A DNA stretch of 34,039 nt from positions 1-34,039 of the forward strand of contig RECQ01000028.1 in assembly GCA_007693965.1 (NCBI GenBank), given 5' to 3'. Position 1 is the stretch's first letter, and every line of letters starts with the position of its first letter. Shown piece by piece: positions 8,700 through 16,413 of the stretch. Under the pieces are notes generated by a model, which saw nothing but the letters and a program-made list of their open reading frames with translations, was not told the DNA's origin and ran no database searches. Origin of the DNA: Phycisphaeraceae bacterium. GTDB taxonomy: Bacteria > Planctomycetota > Phycisphaerae > Phycisphaerales > UBA1924. The position numbers were made by a program, and so were the translations under genes.

Positions 8700-8724
8700 G
8701 ACTTGAAATCGCAGACTTGAAATC
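8700..8724. repeat. Direct repeat GACTTGAAATC x2
   Basis: GACTTGAAATC occurs at 8700-8710 and again at 8714-8724, a 14-bp period, in the AT-richer 231-bp gap between the convergent RND and lipoprotein genes. No terminator hairpin with a T-run is seen in this gap. Confidence 0.6.
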
Positions 8725-8805
8725 TCAACTCTGATATCCGCAACCCCAATCCCTGACTCCCAAAATTTCAACTCCGGTACCATTCCTCCCCTGCCCACAC
8801 CCAAA

Positions 8806-8820
8806 GCGCACTCCGCGTTC
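8806..8820 (-). repeat. GAACGCGGAG-type 3'-end element
   Basis: On the minus strand GAACGCGGAGTGCGC starts 14 nt after the stop codon of the lipoprotein gene, in the same sense as that gene. Same family as the elements at 13439-13727 and 26820-26848. Confidence 0.5.
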
Positions 8821-8834
8821 GATCCTCTCCGGGC

Positions 8835-9662
8835 TCACCGGAACATCCGCACCAGCGCCTCCGGGTCCTCGCGGATCCACGCCCGGACGTTGCCTTCGCC
8901 GGTCTGGATGGTCACCGGGTTGGCGCCGTCGTTGATCACGCCCCGGTACAGGTCGCGGGTGGCGTACACGTCGCGTGGGCGATCGATGCTCGCCATCGTC
9001 ACGATGCCGTCGAGAGAGCGGAGCTCGAACAGGCCGCTGGAGCCGGGGGGAGCCTGGTAGTAGATGTTGCCGCGGTCGGTGAAGAGCGCGACGGGGTCGT
9101 TCAGCACGCGGGCCGTGCGCAGCTCGATGGCGCCGCGGGAGTTCTCGACCTGGATCGATCCGCCCACGCCCACCAGCACGACATCGCCGCCCGCGGCCCG
9201 CACCAGCACCCCATCGCAGCGGGGCATGGTGATGCGCAGGTCGACGCGGTGATCATCCTCGTCCGGACGGCCCGACTCGACGCCGACCCGGAGCACGGCG
9301 CGCCCGTTCGCCTCATCGAGGTGGGCCCATACGCTCACCTGCTCTGCCAACGCCTCGCGCTCCTCCTTCTCGACGCGGTCAGAGACGCGGATCCGGGCTG
9401 CGACATGGATCGTGTCCAGCCGCGGGTCGATCCGCACCACCACGCCGCCGCGGTTGTTCGAGGCGTCGACGGCGGTGGGTGTCGCGATCGCGGGAATGCC
9501 CGCGGCCGGTGTGGCGTCGATGTCAAAGGTTCGCGGAAACGTCGTGCCGCAACCGGCGAGCGCGAGGCCGAGGGCCGCGATCGCAACGCGGGCCAGCGCC
9601 CCGAACGGGCGGAGACGCAGCAGGGCGGGGCCGGCTTCAGTGGGGAGAGTTCCGTTCTGCAT
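8835..9662 (-). CDS. Lipoprotein with DUF4097-like beta-repeat domain
   Basis: The 275-residue product begins with a long signal peptide ending in LALAGC (Cys38), a good lipobox, so the mature protein should be lipid-anchored. After a short linker come repeated short beta strands with Gly-Asp/Asn turns: VLVRAAGGDVVLVGVGGSIQ, then ENSRGAIELRTARV, then FTDRGNIYYQ, LRSLDGIVTMAS and TGEGNVRAWI near the end. This pattern matches DUF4097/adhesin-like beta-solenoid domains, which have no known enzyme activity. The ATG at 9662 is chosen for AGGTGA about 9 nt upstream; the frame is open back to 9935, but that part overlaps the next gene and has no signal peptide. The role is unknown; surface or periplasmic structure is the likeliest guess. 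Confidence 0.8.
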   Translation of the reverse strand: MQNGTLPTEAGPALLRLRPFGALARVAIAALGLALAGCGTTFPRTFDIDATPAAGIPAIATPTAVDASNNRGGVVVRIDPRLDTIHVAARIRVSDRVEKEEREALAEQVSVWAHLDEANGRAVLRVGVESGRPDEDDHRVDLRITMPRCDGVLVRAAGGDVVLVGVGGSIQVENSRGAIELRTARVLNDPVALFTDRGNIYYQAPPGSSGLFELRSLDGIVTMASIDRPRDVYATRDLYRGVINDGANPVTIQTGEGNVRAWIREDPEALVRMFR

Positions 9663-9764
9663 GGGTCGATCACCTTTCGCTCTGTCGGCGCCCGCCGCGG
9701 CATATCTGAGACTGGGTCCGAACCGCGAAGCGCCCCGGCGCTCCGCCGGAGTCCGGCGCATGGC

Positions 9765-9792
9765 AGTGTACATCCATGCATCGGCAGATCGA
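9765..9792 (-). promoter_or_regulatory. Weak candidate promoter for the lipoprotein gene
   Basis: Minus-strand TCGATC (9792..9787), a 16-bp spacer and TACACT (9770..9765) would give a leader of about 95 nt. TACACT is the -10-like hexamer found before several other minus-strand genes here. The -35 match is poor (3 of 6). Confidence 0.25.
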
Positions 9793-9886
9793 CCATCCCG
9801 GCCCAGCGCCGACAGGGACGCAGGAGTTATACGGACACTTGATGATGATTGATGGGCGGCCCGGCCGCGCCGACCGCTTCTGGAGG

Positions 9887-10810
9887 TCACTCGGACCGAA
9901 ACGGCGTGCCCCAGCCGCTGAACGCCATGAGCCAACTGTTCGTGGGGTGGGCGGTCTCGTCGAGCCAGAAGCTGAAGTCCGGCGACGCCGCCTTCCCCGG
10001 CGCAATCGGAACCTGCCGCCCGGAACCGTCAAAGAACGCGATATTGCACACCTTCGGCTTATGCCACCAGCTGTAATCAACACCCCCGCCGATGCCGTAC
10101 CACTCCTCGGCCACGCGCGCTGGCATCATCGTGCCGTAATCTGCGACGAGGGGAAACCGTGACGGACTTCGTACAAATGAGCCTTGGTTGTTTTTTACTG
10201 GCCCAGTGTCCCACCAGCCATTGGGGCTGCCGACGGGCGCCCAGATCCAGTCGTTGGCCCGGTAGCTCGTTCCCAGCTTACCGAAGATCGTCTCACCGCG
10301 GTCATAGGACAGCGAGGTCTCTACCCAAGTATTGGCGCCGACGTCTTCCTGCCAGTCCGGATTGGACCAGCGCACGCCGTCGTCACCCGGGCACAAGAAG
10401 ATCTCGGCCCGGGCCCGCTCGCGCATACTCTCCGAGCCGATGTACGGGTTCAGCGGTCGCTGGCGGCTGATGTAGCTGGACACCGCATCGTCGCCAACCT
10501 GATGATCGACGCCGCCCCAGCTCATCATCAGGTGGTTGGTGCGCTCCTTGCCCTCGCTGTCGATGTATTGCTGCGAGGGGAAGCGGACATGGTCATTGAG
10601 ATAGGTGTTCCAGCCCACGCTGATCTGGTGCAAATTGCTCAGACAGGCGACATTGCGGGCGGCGTCTCGAACGCCGGCGAGCGCCGGAAGCAGCAGTCCG
10701 ATAAGCACGGCGATGATGGAGATAACGACCAGCAGCTCAATGAGCGTGAAAGCCCGGGCCGGACTGGAACCGCGTCGCGAACGCACAGCGACGACACACA
10801 CAATCGCCAT
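9887..10810 (-). CDS. Prepilin-type protein with H-x10-DG motif (paralogue 1)
   Basis: This is a pseudopilin-like protein of 307 residues. A short basic leader ends in ARA, followed by the class III prepilin helix [20 protein letters not shown], with the conserved Glu at +5 of the mature form. The -1 residue is Ala where most prepilins have Gly; prepilin peptidases can accept Ala. The body has CLSNLHQI after the helix, [23 protein letters not shown] and, near the C-terminus, SWWHKPKVCNIAFFDGSGR, a variant of the planctomycete H-X9-DG prepilin motif with ten residues between His and DG. It would be inserted in the inner membrane and assembled into, or processed with, type II/IV pilus-like fibres. 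The neighbouring gene is a diverged tandem copy. No Shine-Dalgarno; a -10-like box 8 nt before the ATG suggests a leaderless message. Confidence 0.87.
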   Translation of the reverse strand: MAIVCVVAVRSRRGSSPARAFTLIELLVVISIIAVLIGLLLPALAGVRDAARNVACLSNLHQISVGWNTYLNDHVRFPSQQYIDSEGKERTNHLMMSWGGVDHQVGDDAVSSYISRQRPLNPYIGSESMRERARAEIFLCPGDDGVRWSNPDWQEDVGANTWVETSLSYDRGETIFGKLGTSYRANDWIWAPVGSPNGWWDTGPVKNNQGSFVRSPSRFPLVADYGTMMPARVAEEWYGIGGGVDYSWWHKPKVCNIAFFDGSGRQVPIAPGKAASPDFSFWLDETAHPTNSWLMAFSGWGTPFRSE

Positions 10811-10818
10811 AAGCAGTG

Positions 10819-10848
10819 ATCATAGCGGAACTTGCACCCGGAATACAA
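10819..10848 (-). promoter_or_regulatory. Candidate promoter giving a leaderless transcript
   Basis: Minus-strand TTGTAT (10848..10843), an 18-bp spacer and TATGAT (10824..10819) end 8 nt before the ATG at 10810. Transcription would begin at or just before the start codon. Confidence 0.5.
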
Positions 10849-10918
10849 GAGTCAGGGCGCAACTGAGCCGTCCAATGGGAAGAAATCACGCTTTCACAGA
10901 GAGACCAGACGGCGCCCT

Positions 10919-11860
10919 TCACGGCAGGCGATCGGTCGGCGTGCCGAGGCCGCTGCGGACGAAGACGAAGCTCCGGGGCCGGTGCAGGTCTTCATCGAAC
11001 CAGAACATCCAGTCATGGCCGACGGCGTCGCCGGGGTTGCTCTCCACCTGGCGGGCTGAGCCGTCGAGGAAGGCGAGATTGCATCGCTCTTCCGCATGCC
11101 ACCAACTGTACTGGATGCCCCAGAAACGCCTGCGGCTCTCCATGTCGGAGCGGATCATCTGAAAAGCGGCAAGATCGCCGACCACTATGAAATGAGATGG
11201 GCGCCTGACCCATTCCGGCATATTCCGCGCCTTGATCTCGTAGTTGCGGTCTGCGGGATTCACATATCCGAGACTTCTGCCAACCGGAGCCCAGATCCAG
11301 TCGTTCGCGCGGTAACTGGTTCCGTAGCGGGCGAAGGTGGTGTGGCTGACATCCCAAGCATCACTGCCGTGGCCGTACCAATCTTCCTGGTTGTCATACA
11401 GGCTCTGGTTCGCATCCTCACCGCTCCACTTCCAGCCATCATCACTTGGGCAGAGAAATACGTTGTTCCGAGCTTTTTCAATGTCATCGGAGCCGATGTA
11501 CTGATTCATCGGTCGCCATGGCCTCACATGGCTGCCTTGCACATTCTGGTGATGGATCCCACCCCAATCGAACCAGTGATGTGAGTAGACGACCCTTCCC
11601 TGCGAGTCGCGTCCCCGTTGTGTCGGGAAAAACGTGTGGTCTGCGAACCAGGAAGCCCAGCCGATTGCAATCTGGCTGAGATTGCTCAAGCAAGAGGTGT
11701 TGCGGGCCGCAGCTCTGGCGCTCATCAAGGCGGGCGTCAGAATCGCCAGTAGCACAGCGATTATGCCAATCGATACCAGCAACTCGATCAGCGTGAAAGC
11801 CACGCGTGATCTCGTGCGTCCCCCCACCACCGGCAGCTCGCCACTGAGGAGGTGTCTCAT
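10919..11860 (-). CDS. Prepilin-type protein with H-x10-DG motif (paralogue 2)
   Basis: A 313-residue paralogue of the gene just downstream, separated from it by 108 bp. It has the same plan: leader ending in VA, mature helix [20 protein letters not shown] with Glu at +5, [21 protein letters not shown], the shared [15 protein letters not shown] and the C-terminal [19 protein letters not shown], again H-x10-DG. Similarity between the two is strong at both ends and in the middle, while the inserts differ (for instance a longer Trp-rich segment around 130-165 here). That pattern suggests an old duplication with divergence of the exposed surface. The ATG at 11860 is 6 nt after TAGGAT, so the message may be leaderless, although AGGA within that box could also act as a weak ribosome site. 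Confidence 0.87.
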   Translation of the reverse strand: MRHLLSGELPVVGGRTRSRVAFTLIELLVSIGIIAVLLAILTPALMSARAAARNTSCLSNLSQIAIGWASWFADHTFFPTQRGRDSQGRVVYSHHWFDWGGIHHQNVQGSHVRPWRPMNQYIGSDDIEKARNNVFLCPSDDGWKWSGEDANQSLYDNQEDWYGHGSDAWDVSHTTFARYGTSYRANDWIWAPVGRSLGYVNPADRNYEIKARNMPEWVRRPSHFIVVGDLAAFQMIRSDMESRRRFWGIQYSWWHAEERCNLAFLDGSARQVESNPGDAVGHDWMFWFDEDLHRPRSFVFVRSGLGTPTDRLP

Positions 11861-11866
11861 GGTGAC

Positions 11867-11896
11867 ATCCTACGACGCATAGCCCGCGATCGGCAA
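11867..11896 (-). promoter_or_regulatory. Candidate promoter giving a leaderless transcript
   Basis: Minus-strand TTGCCG (11896..11891), an 18-bp spacer and TAGGAT (11872..11867) end 6 nt before the ATG of prepilin paralogue 2. Confidence 0.5.
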
Positions 11897-11994
11897 GGTT
11901 TTTCTCAAACCGGCGATGGTCGCGACTGGGGGAGGCCGCTTGTCTGTTGGAGCTCCGCCGCCATCGTCGGCCCACATGACGACCGGCGCGGAAA

Positions 11995-12067
11995 TGGGCA
12001 GTCCCGGACTTGAACCGGGGACACCGGCATTTTCAGTGCCGTGCTCTACCAACTGAGCTAACTGCCC
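11995..12067 (-). tRNA. tRNA-Phe (GAA)
   Basis: The minus strand folds into a standard cloverleaf of 73 nt including discriminator A: acceptor GGGCAGT/ACTGCCC, D stem GCTC/GAGC, anticodon stem CGGCA/TGCCG with loop CTGAAAA (anticodon GAA), T stem CCCGG/CCGGG with loop TTCAAGT. The CCA end is not encoded. It sits alone between a prepilin gene and a divergently placed ketoacyl synthase; no integrase or att-like duplication is seen beside it. Confidence 0.97.
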
Positions 12068-12119
12068 GACTATTGCCGCCGGAGGGGTTTTCAGGGTTCG
12101 ACGCCCCGGCGGGCCGGGA

Positions 12120-12148
12120 AGACTACCACGATCCCCCGGGGTGGACAA
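12120..12148 (-). promoter_or_regulatory. Candidate promoter of tRNA-Phe
   Basis: Minus-strand TTGTCC (12148..12143), a 17-bp spacer and TAGTCT (12125..12120) would start transcription about 45 nt before the tRNA 5' end. The spacing is ideal; the -10 match is moderate. Confidence 0.4.
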
Positions 12149-12223
12149 CAACTTCCCCCGTCATGAGCCGCATCCCCGCATCCTCCGCCGCCGCGGTGCT
12201 GGCCTCGGGCCGGCGTTGTCGCC

Positions 12224-13441
12224 ATGATCCCCCGCGTGGCCCCCTCCTCTCCGCACCGCGTCGGCGCCGATCGAGCCCCCGTCATCACCGGGCTGGGCTT
12301 GGTGACGCCGCTGGGCCTGGGCGCCTGGCAGACCGCCAGCGCCCTGCTGGCCGGCCGCACCACCGCGGACCGCCTCGCCGAGCTCCCTGAAGACACCGAC
12401 CCCGTCTCCCTCGCCCGGGCCACGGGGGGATCGGCCTTCGGGGCCTTCTCCGCAGTCGATCCCGCGGTGGACCTGGCCGAGCGGGCGGCCCGCGAGGCCC
12501 TCTACGACGCCGGCCTCGACCCCGGCGCTGCGCCGTGCATCGTCGCCTCCTCCAAGGGGGCGGTGATGGCGCTGCTCGATGAGCGGCGCCCCGAGCGGCG
12601 GGCGGCGTGCGCGGCGATGTCGCCGCACGGATATCTGTGCCATCACCTGCGCGAGCGCGTCGGGCTGGCGGAGGCCCGCTCGGTCGTGGCGGCGTGCGCG
12701 ACGGGGATCGCGGCCCTGCACCACGCGTGGCGCGAGATCGTGGACGGGCGTGCGGAGCGCGTGCTGGTGGTGGCGGTGGAGTCGGCGCTGCATCCGCTGT
12801 TCGTGTGGTCATACCGCAGGCTGGGTGTGCTGGCGCCGACGCCGCCCGGCGCGGCGGCGCAGGAGCACGTGGCCCGCCCGCTGGACCGGCGCCGCAACGG
12901 CTTCACACTGTGCGAGTGCGCCGCGGCGGTGATGATCGAATCTTCTGAAGCATCGACGCGGCGGAGGGCAAAGCATGTGCACGGGCGCCTGCTGGGCGCG
13001 GCGATGGGGTCGCACGCCTTTGACATGGTGCGATCGCCCGAACGCTTTGACACACTGACGCGCCTGGCCCGGGCGGTGACGCCGGCGGAAACGCCGATCA
13101 GCCTGCTGCATCCGCACGCGACCGGGACGCAGGACAACGACGAGCGCGAGCTGGCGGCGCTGGCCGCGGCGCTTGGCGAGCGCACCCGTGAAACGCCCGT
13201 CTACGCGGCCAAGGGCGCCTTTGGCCACCCGCTGGGGGCGGCGGGTGTGGTGAATGCTGTGCTGGGTTGCCTCTTCGCGCGCATCGGAGAGCGCCCGCCG
13301 ATGCCGTGGTTGGATGAGCCGATCGAGTGCGCGTTCCCGCTGGCGCGCGAGAAGTCGATGGTGGCGCCGGGCGCGCAGCTCTGCGTTGCCGCGGGGTTTG
13401 GGGGGCATGTGGGGGCGGTGTGTTTCTCGGCTGGGGATTGA
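12224..13441 (+). CDS. Beta-ketoacyl-ACP synthase (FabF/KAS II-like), stand-alone
   Basis: A condensing enzyme of the thiolase fold, 405 residues, that joins an acyl chain to malonyl-ACP. The full Cys-His-His set is present: Cys158 in VVAACATGIAAL, His298 in PHATGTQDND, and His335 in KGAFGHPLGAAG with Lys330. N-terminal VITGLGLVTPLG (20-31) is the usual start of the fold. It is somewhat diverged from housekeeping FabF: the nucleophile loop is ACATG instead of ACATS/ACAS, and the middle is arginine-rich. No acyl carrier protein, reductase, dehydratase or acyltransferase gene is near, so it may work with the central fatty-acid pool or with a pathway encoded elsewhere. No ribosome site precedes the ATG. 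The stop codon is the first base of a GAACGCGGAG repeat element. Confidence 0.88.
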   Translation: MIPRVAPSSPHRVGADRAPVITGLGLVTPLGLGAWQTASALLAGRTTADRLAELPEDTDPVSLARATGGSAFGAFSAVDPAVDLAERAAREALYDAGLDPGAAPCIVASSKGAVMALLDERRPERRAACAAMSPHGYLCHHLRERVGLAEARSVVAACATGIAALHHAWREIVDGRAERVLVVAVESALHPLFVWSYRRLGVLAPTPPGAAAQEHVARPLDRRRNGFTLCECAAAVMIESSEASTRRRAKHVHGRLLGAAMGSHAFDMVRSPERFDTLTRLARAVTPAETPISLLHPHATGTQDNDERELAALAAALGERTRETPVYAAKGAFGHPLGAAGVVNAVLGCLFARIGERPPMPWLDEPIECAFPLAREKSMVAPGAQLCVAAGFGGHVGAVCFSAGD

Positions 13442-13727
13442 ACGCGGAGGTCTCAGAGTGGCGCAGAGGGGGAAGAGAAGAGATGGAACTCGGAGTGAGA
13501 CGGAGTTTTTGAGTAAGACGGAGGGGAAGAGAAGGGATTTTTTTTGTTCCAGGAATGAGCGCTGCTGTTTGGCATGGCGTGTATTCACAATGCACAAAAA
13601 TTTTCTTTCTTGTAAATCTTCTCTTTCTCTTCTCTTCTTCCTCCGCGCTTCTCTGCGCACTCTGCGTTCAAACCATCCCCCAATCCGACTCCGTCTTCCT
13701 CAAAAACTCTGTCTCACTCCGCGTTCA
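13439..13727. repeat. Convergent GAACGC(A/G)GAG repeat cluster with long inverted arms
   Basis: Both genes that converge here end in TGAACGCGGAG, with TGA being the stop codon (13439-13449 on plus; 13727..13717 on minus). Inside, 13486-13523 on plus and 13726..13689 on minus are near-identical 38-bp copies (GAAC, CGGAGTGAGAC, GAGTTTTTGAG, AAGACGGAG with a few mismatches), so the two arms are inverted and could pair. A further related copy lies at 13669..13640 on minus. Between them are purine/pyrimidine-rich tracts and a T8 run (13538-13545). No ORF here looks real. Confidence 0.8.
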
Positions 13728-14546
13728 TTCCCCCACAACTTTCGCCAGCGCCTCGATTTGCTCGACGCTGAGCTGCTCCGGGCGCATCGACGGCTCGATG
13801 CCTTCGGGCCAGGCGACATCGCGGCCCAGAATGGCGCCGAGCTGCTTGCGGCGTTTCTGGAAGAGCCTTTTGCAGAGCCTCTCCAGTGAATCCGCGTCCT
13901 GCGTGAGCGGCTGTGCGCGGCGTGTGATCGAGATCATGGCGCTGGTCACCTTCGGCCTCGGCCAGAAGCACTCGGGCGGGGCGTCGGCGATGCGTTCGAT
14001 GGTCGCCAGCGACTGCGCGATGACGGAGAGCTCGCCGTAGTCGCGCGAGCCGGGCGGCGCGGCGAGTCGATGGGCGACTTCTTTCTGGATGGTCACGTGC
14101 AGCGATGCGCACTCGGGGTGTTTGAGCAGCAGCGTGAGCATGAGCGGGCTGGCGGCGCCGTAAGGGAGGTTGGCGACGAGCTTGAACGGCCGGCCGCAGA
14201 GAGCGCTGACGAGGCGGGGATTCAGGCGGGTCTTCGATTCGAGGCAGTCGCCGCGGATGAGCGTGAGGCGCCCGGCGGCGGTGTCGGCGAGTCGGTCTTC
14301 GAGCAGTTCGGAGAGGCCGTCGTCCAGCTCGCAGGCGACGACCTGGGCGCCGCGGGAGAGCAGGGCCTCGGTGAGCTGGCCCGGCCCGGGGCCGACTTCG
14401 AGGACGACGTCGCCCGAGCCCACGCCGGCGGCGTCGACAAGCTTGTTGAGCAGGTTGTGATCAATGAGAAAGTTCTGCCCCAGCGCATGGCGCGGGCGCA
14501 GGCCGCGCTCGTCCAGGAGAAGCCGGAGCTCTTTGAGCGTGAGCAC
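13725..14546 (-). CDS. rsmA: 16S rRNA (A1518/A1519-N6)-dimethyltransferase
   Basis: RsmA (KsgA) dimethylates two adjacent adenines in the 3' hairpin of 16S rRNA late in 30S assembly, using S-adenosylmethionine. The 273-residue product has the family N-terminus HALGQNFL (20-27), SAM motif I EVGPGPGQLT (50-59), Asp100, and the catalytic NLPYG (126-130), followed by QKEVAHRL and the C-terminal helical domain. The open frame continues 34 codons upstream, but those residues are a translation of the CACAGAG repeat and are not part of the protein. The GTG at 14546 is chosen because the conserved sequence begins just after it and a TACACT box lies 6 nt before it, pointing to a leaderless message. The TGA stop is part of a GAACGCGGAG repeat. 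Confidence 0.93.
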   Translation of the reverse strand: MLTLKELRLLLDERGLRPRHALGQNFLIDHNLLNKLVDAAGVGSGDVVLEVGPGPGQLTEALLSRGAQVVACELDDGLSELLEDRLADTAAGRLTLIRGDCLESKTRLNPRLVSALCGRPFKLVANLPYGAASPLMLTLLLKHPECASLHVTIQKEVAHRLAAPPGSRDYGELSVIAQSLATIERIADAPPECFWPRPKVTSAMISITRRAQPLTQDADSLERLCKRLFQKRRKQLGAILGRDVAWPEGIEPSMRPEQLSVEQIEALAKVVGE

Positions 14547-14552
14547 GTGAGA

Positions 14553-14558
14553 AGTGTA
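14553..14558 (-). promoter_or_regulatory. -10-like box 6 nt before the rsmA GTG
   Basis: TACACT on the minus strand is separated by 6 nt from the GTG start. Any -35 element would fall in the adjacent CACAGAG repeat arm; none is convincing. Confidence 0.45.
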
Positions 14559-14570
14559 GCGGGGGGAGAA

Positions 14571-14696
14571 CCACAGAGACACAGAGGCACAGAGGGAAAG
14601 CAGAAAAGCAGCAAAGCAGCAAAGCGCCAAAGCTCCAAAGTACTCCATCTCTTCATCACTTCCTTCCTGCTTCTCTGTGTCTCTGTGTCTCTGTGG
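14571..14696. repeat. Inverted repeat with CACAGAG arms
   Basis: The left arm (14571-14595) is CCACAGAGACACAGAGGCAC and following bases; the right arm (14673-14696) is CTCTGTGTCTCTGTGTCTCT ending in GTGG, its near reverse complement. About 77 bp between them include short direct repeats of the type GCAAAGC/CCAAAG. The right arm begins 6 nt after the S10 peptidase stop codon, the left arm ends about 25 bp before the rsmA start. The element could fold as one long hairpin in RNA, but has no terminal T-run in the minus direction. Confidence 0.8.
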
Positions 14697-14702
14697 TGAA
14701 AA

Positions 14703-16220
14703 TTACTGACCCGACGCCGCGCGAACGAACGAATCGATGTCCGCGTGCAGTTTCTTCAGCGACGGCATGTGGACGTACATCATGTGCCCCGATTCGTAGT
14801 ACTCGGTCTGCACGTTCTGGCGCAGCTCGGGCTCGAGGCCGAGTGTGTTGAAGGTGTAGTCGGTGGCGAAGTGGGGTGTGGCGAGGTCGTAGTAGCCGCT
14901 GGCGATGAAGACCTTGAGAGCGGGGTTGCGGCTCATGGCGCCGCGGAGCGTCTCGCCGACGTTGACGTAGCGGTTCTCGTGCGTCGCGTAGGACCAGGGT
15001 CGGACGCGACCGGTCAGGATCTCATAAGGGATGTCGTTCTCGTATTCGAGTTCACTGCGCACGTAGTCGTTGAGCGTGGCGGTGTAGACGCCGGTGATGG
15101 CGGTGAGGCTGGGATCGTGCTCATATCGCTCGCCCGCGGAGTCGAGGTCGACTCCGGTGTAGCGGCTGTCGAGACGGCCGACGGTGCGCCGCTCGTCGCG
15201 GCGCAGCTCCTTGGTGAATCGGTGGATGAGGATGCGCATGTTCGTCGCGCGGATGTACGACGCATCCAGCCCGGTGTACTCGGCGAGACGATTCACGATC
15301 TCCTGCTCGTGTTCGGCGTCGATGGTGTCACCGAGGGCGAGGGCGGGCATGTATTCGCGGATCGTCCACGACTCGACCTCATCGAGCAGCTCACGCAATG
15401 GCCGGCGCTGCTGCGTCGCGGGCAGGCGCTCGTGATACCACGCAGTCGCCGTGTAGGTGGGGAGGAAGAGGACGTAGGGCAGATCGTTGCCGACGTGGAA
15501 GCGCACCGTCTGGAAGTTCAGCACCGACGAGATGAGCATCAGGCCGTTGAGGTGCATGCCGTGGCGGTTCTGGAGATACCCCGCCAGCCCCGCGGCCCGC
15601 GTCGTGCCGTAGCTCTCGCCCGCGAGAAACTTGGGCGAGCGCCAGCGCTGCTCGCGCGTGATGTAGAGGCGGATGAAATCGCCGACCGACTCGATGTCCT
15701 CTTCAAGGCCGGAGAAGTCGGCCTGCTCGCCGTCGCCGGCGGGTCGGCTGTAGCCGGTGCCGACGGGGTCGATGAAGACCAGGTCGGTCGCGGTGAGCCA
15801 CGTCCAGGGGTTGTCGGCGAGGGCGTGGGGCGGATCGGGCTGGGCGCCGTCGTCATCGCCCATGAGCACACGCCGCGGCCCGGCCGTGCCCATGTGCAGC
15901 CACACGGAGGAGGAGCCGGGGCCGCCGTTGAAGACGAAGGTGATGGGGCGGGTAGCGGGGTCTTCGACGCCGTCCTTGATGTAGGCGATGTGGAAGATGT
16001 TGGCGCGGAGCTCGCCGTCTTCGGTCTTCATGGGCATATAGCCCGCGGTGGCGGTGTAGGGGAGCTCTCCGGCTTCGGTGCGGATCGAGTGGTCGGTGAC
16101 GGCGAGTCGATCGTGGGGTTGCTCGGCTTCGGCCTTTTCGGCGATCGAAACAGGAGCGGCGAGCCACAGCGCGACAGCCGCCGCGATGGCGACCGGCAAC
16201 TTCAACTTCAGGTCGTACAT
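14703..16220 (-). CDS. Exported serine carboxypeptidase-like protein (peptidase S10)
   Basis: An alpha/beta-hydrolase-fold carboxypeptidase, 505 residues, close to the usual size. It has an N-terminal signal peptide (hydrophobic 8-26), the oxyanion motif NGGPGSSS (98-105), DPVGTGYS (151-158), the nucleophile GESYG with Ser203, Asp445 in ASGYYDLATP and His479 in ESGHMMY, a complete Ser-Asp-His triad. It would act in the periplasm or outside the cell on peptides, or as an acyltransferase in the wider family; the substrate is not known. S10 enzymes are best known from fungi and plants but occur in several bacterial phyla. The frame opens at GTG 16235, but AGGAGA sits between that GTG and the ATG at 16220, which is therefore the start. 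A terminator for the upstream gene separates it from its neighbour. Confidence 0.92.
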   Translation of the reverse strand: MYDLKLKLPVAIAAAVALWLAAPVSIAEKAEAEQPHDRLAVTDHSIRTEAGELPYTATAGYMPMKTEDGELRANIFHIAYIKDGVEDPATRPITFVFNGGPGSSSVWLHMGTAGPRRVLMGDDDGAQPDPPHALADNPWTWLTATDLVFIDPVGTGYSRPAGDGEQADFSGLEEDIESVGDFIRLYITREQRWRSPKFLAGESYGTTRAAGLAGYLQNRHGMHLNGLMLISSVLNFQTVRFHVGNDLPYVLFLPTYTATAWYHERLPATQQRRPLRELLDEVESWTIREYMPALALGDTIDAEHEQEIVNRLAEYTGLDASYIRATNMRILIHRFTKELRRDERRTVGRLDSRYTGVDLDSAGERYEHDPSLTAITGVYTATLNDYVRSELEYENDIPYEILTGRVRPWSYATHENRYVNVGETLRGAMSRNPALKVFIASGYYDLATPHFATDYTFNTLGLEPELRQNVQTEYYESGHMMYVHMPSLKKLHADIDSFVRAASGQ

Positions 16221-16302
16221 CGATTCTCTCCTCACAGATCAGGGGCCGGCCGGCGCGGCGCCGGCGATGCAGGAAAAGGATTCTACCGGCCTTCCCGAAC
16301 GT

Positions 16303-16341
16303 CAAAAAAGAAAAGAGGCGGGCTCCGGAAGAGCCCGCCTC
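16303..16341 (-). terminator. Intrinsic terminator of the coiled-coil lipoprotein gene
   Basis: Read on the minus strand, an 11-bp perfect GC stem, GAGGCGGGCTC/GAGCCCGCCTC (16341..16331 with 16325..16315), has a 5-nt loop and is followed by TTTTCTTTTTT (16314..16304). It lies about 70 bp after the stop codon at 16414. Confidence 0.93.
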
Positions 16342-16413
16342 CTGAAAGGCACGCAGCGATGGTCAGTCGGCGGCGGCGACGCGAGAGGCGTCGTCGTCGC
16401 TTGAGCGCCTCAA

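Noticed and set aside
11995-12067. tRNA-Phe as an integration site for a mobile element
   Set aside because: No integrase, no duplicated tRNA end and no change in gene content on either side.
13538-13545. T8 run as an intrinsic terminator of the ketoacyl synthase gene
   Set aside because: There is no stable GC hairpin directly before it.
14547-14648. N-terminal extension of RsmA containing a hydrophobic stretch
   Set aside because: It is a translation of the CACAGAG repeat; RsmA proteins begin at the conserved sequence just after GTG 14546.
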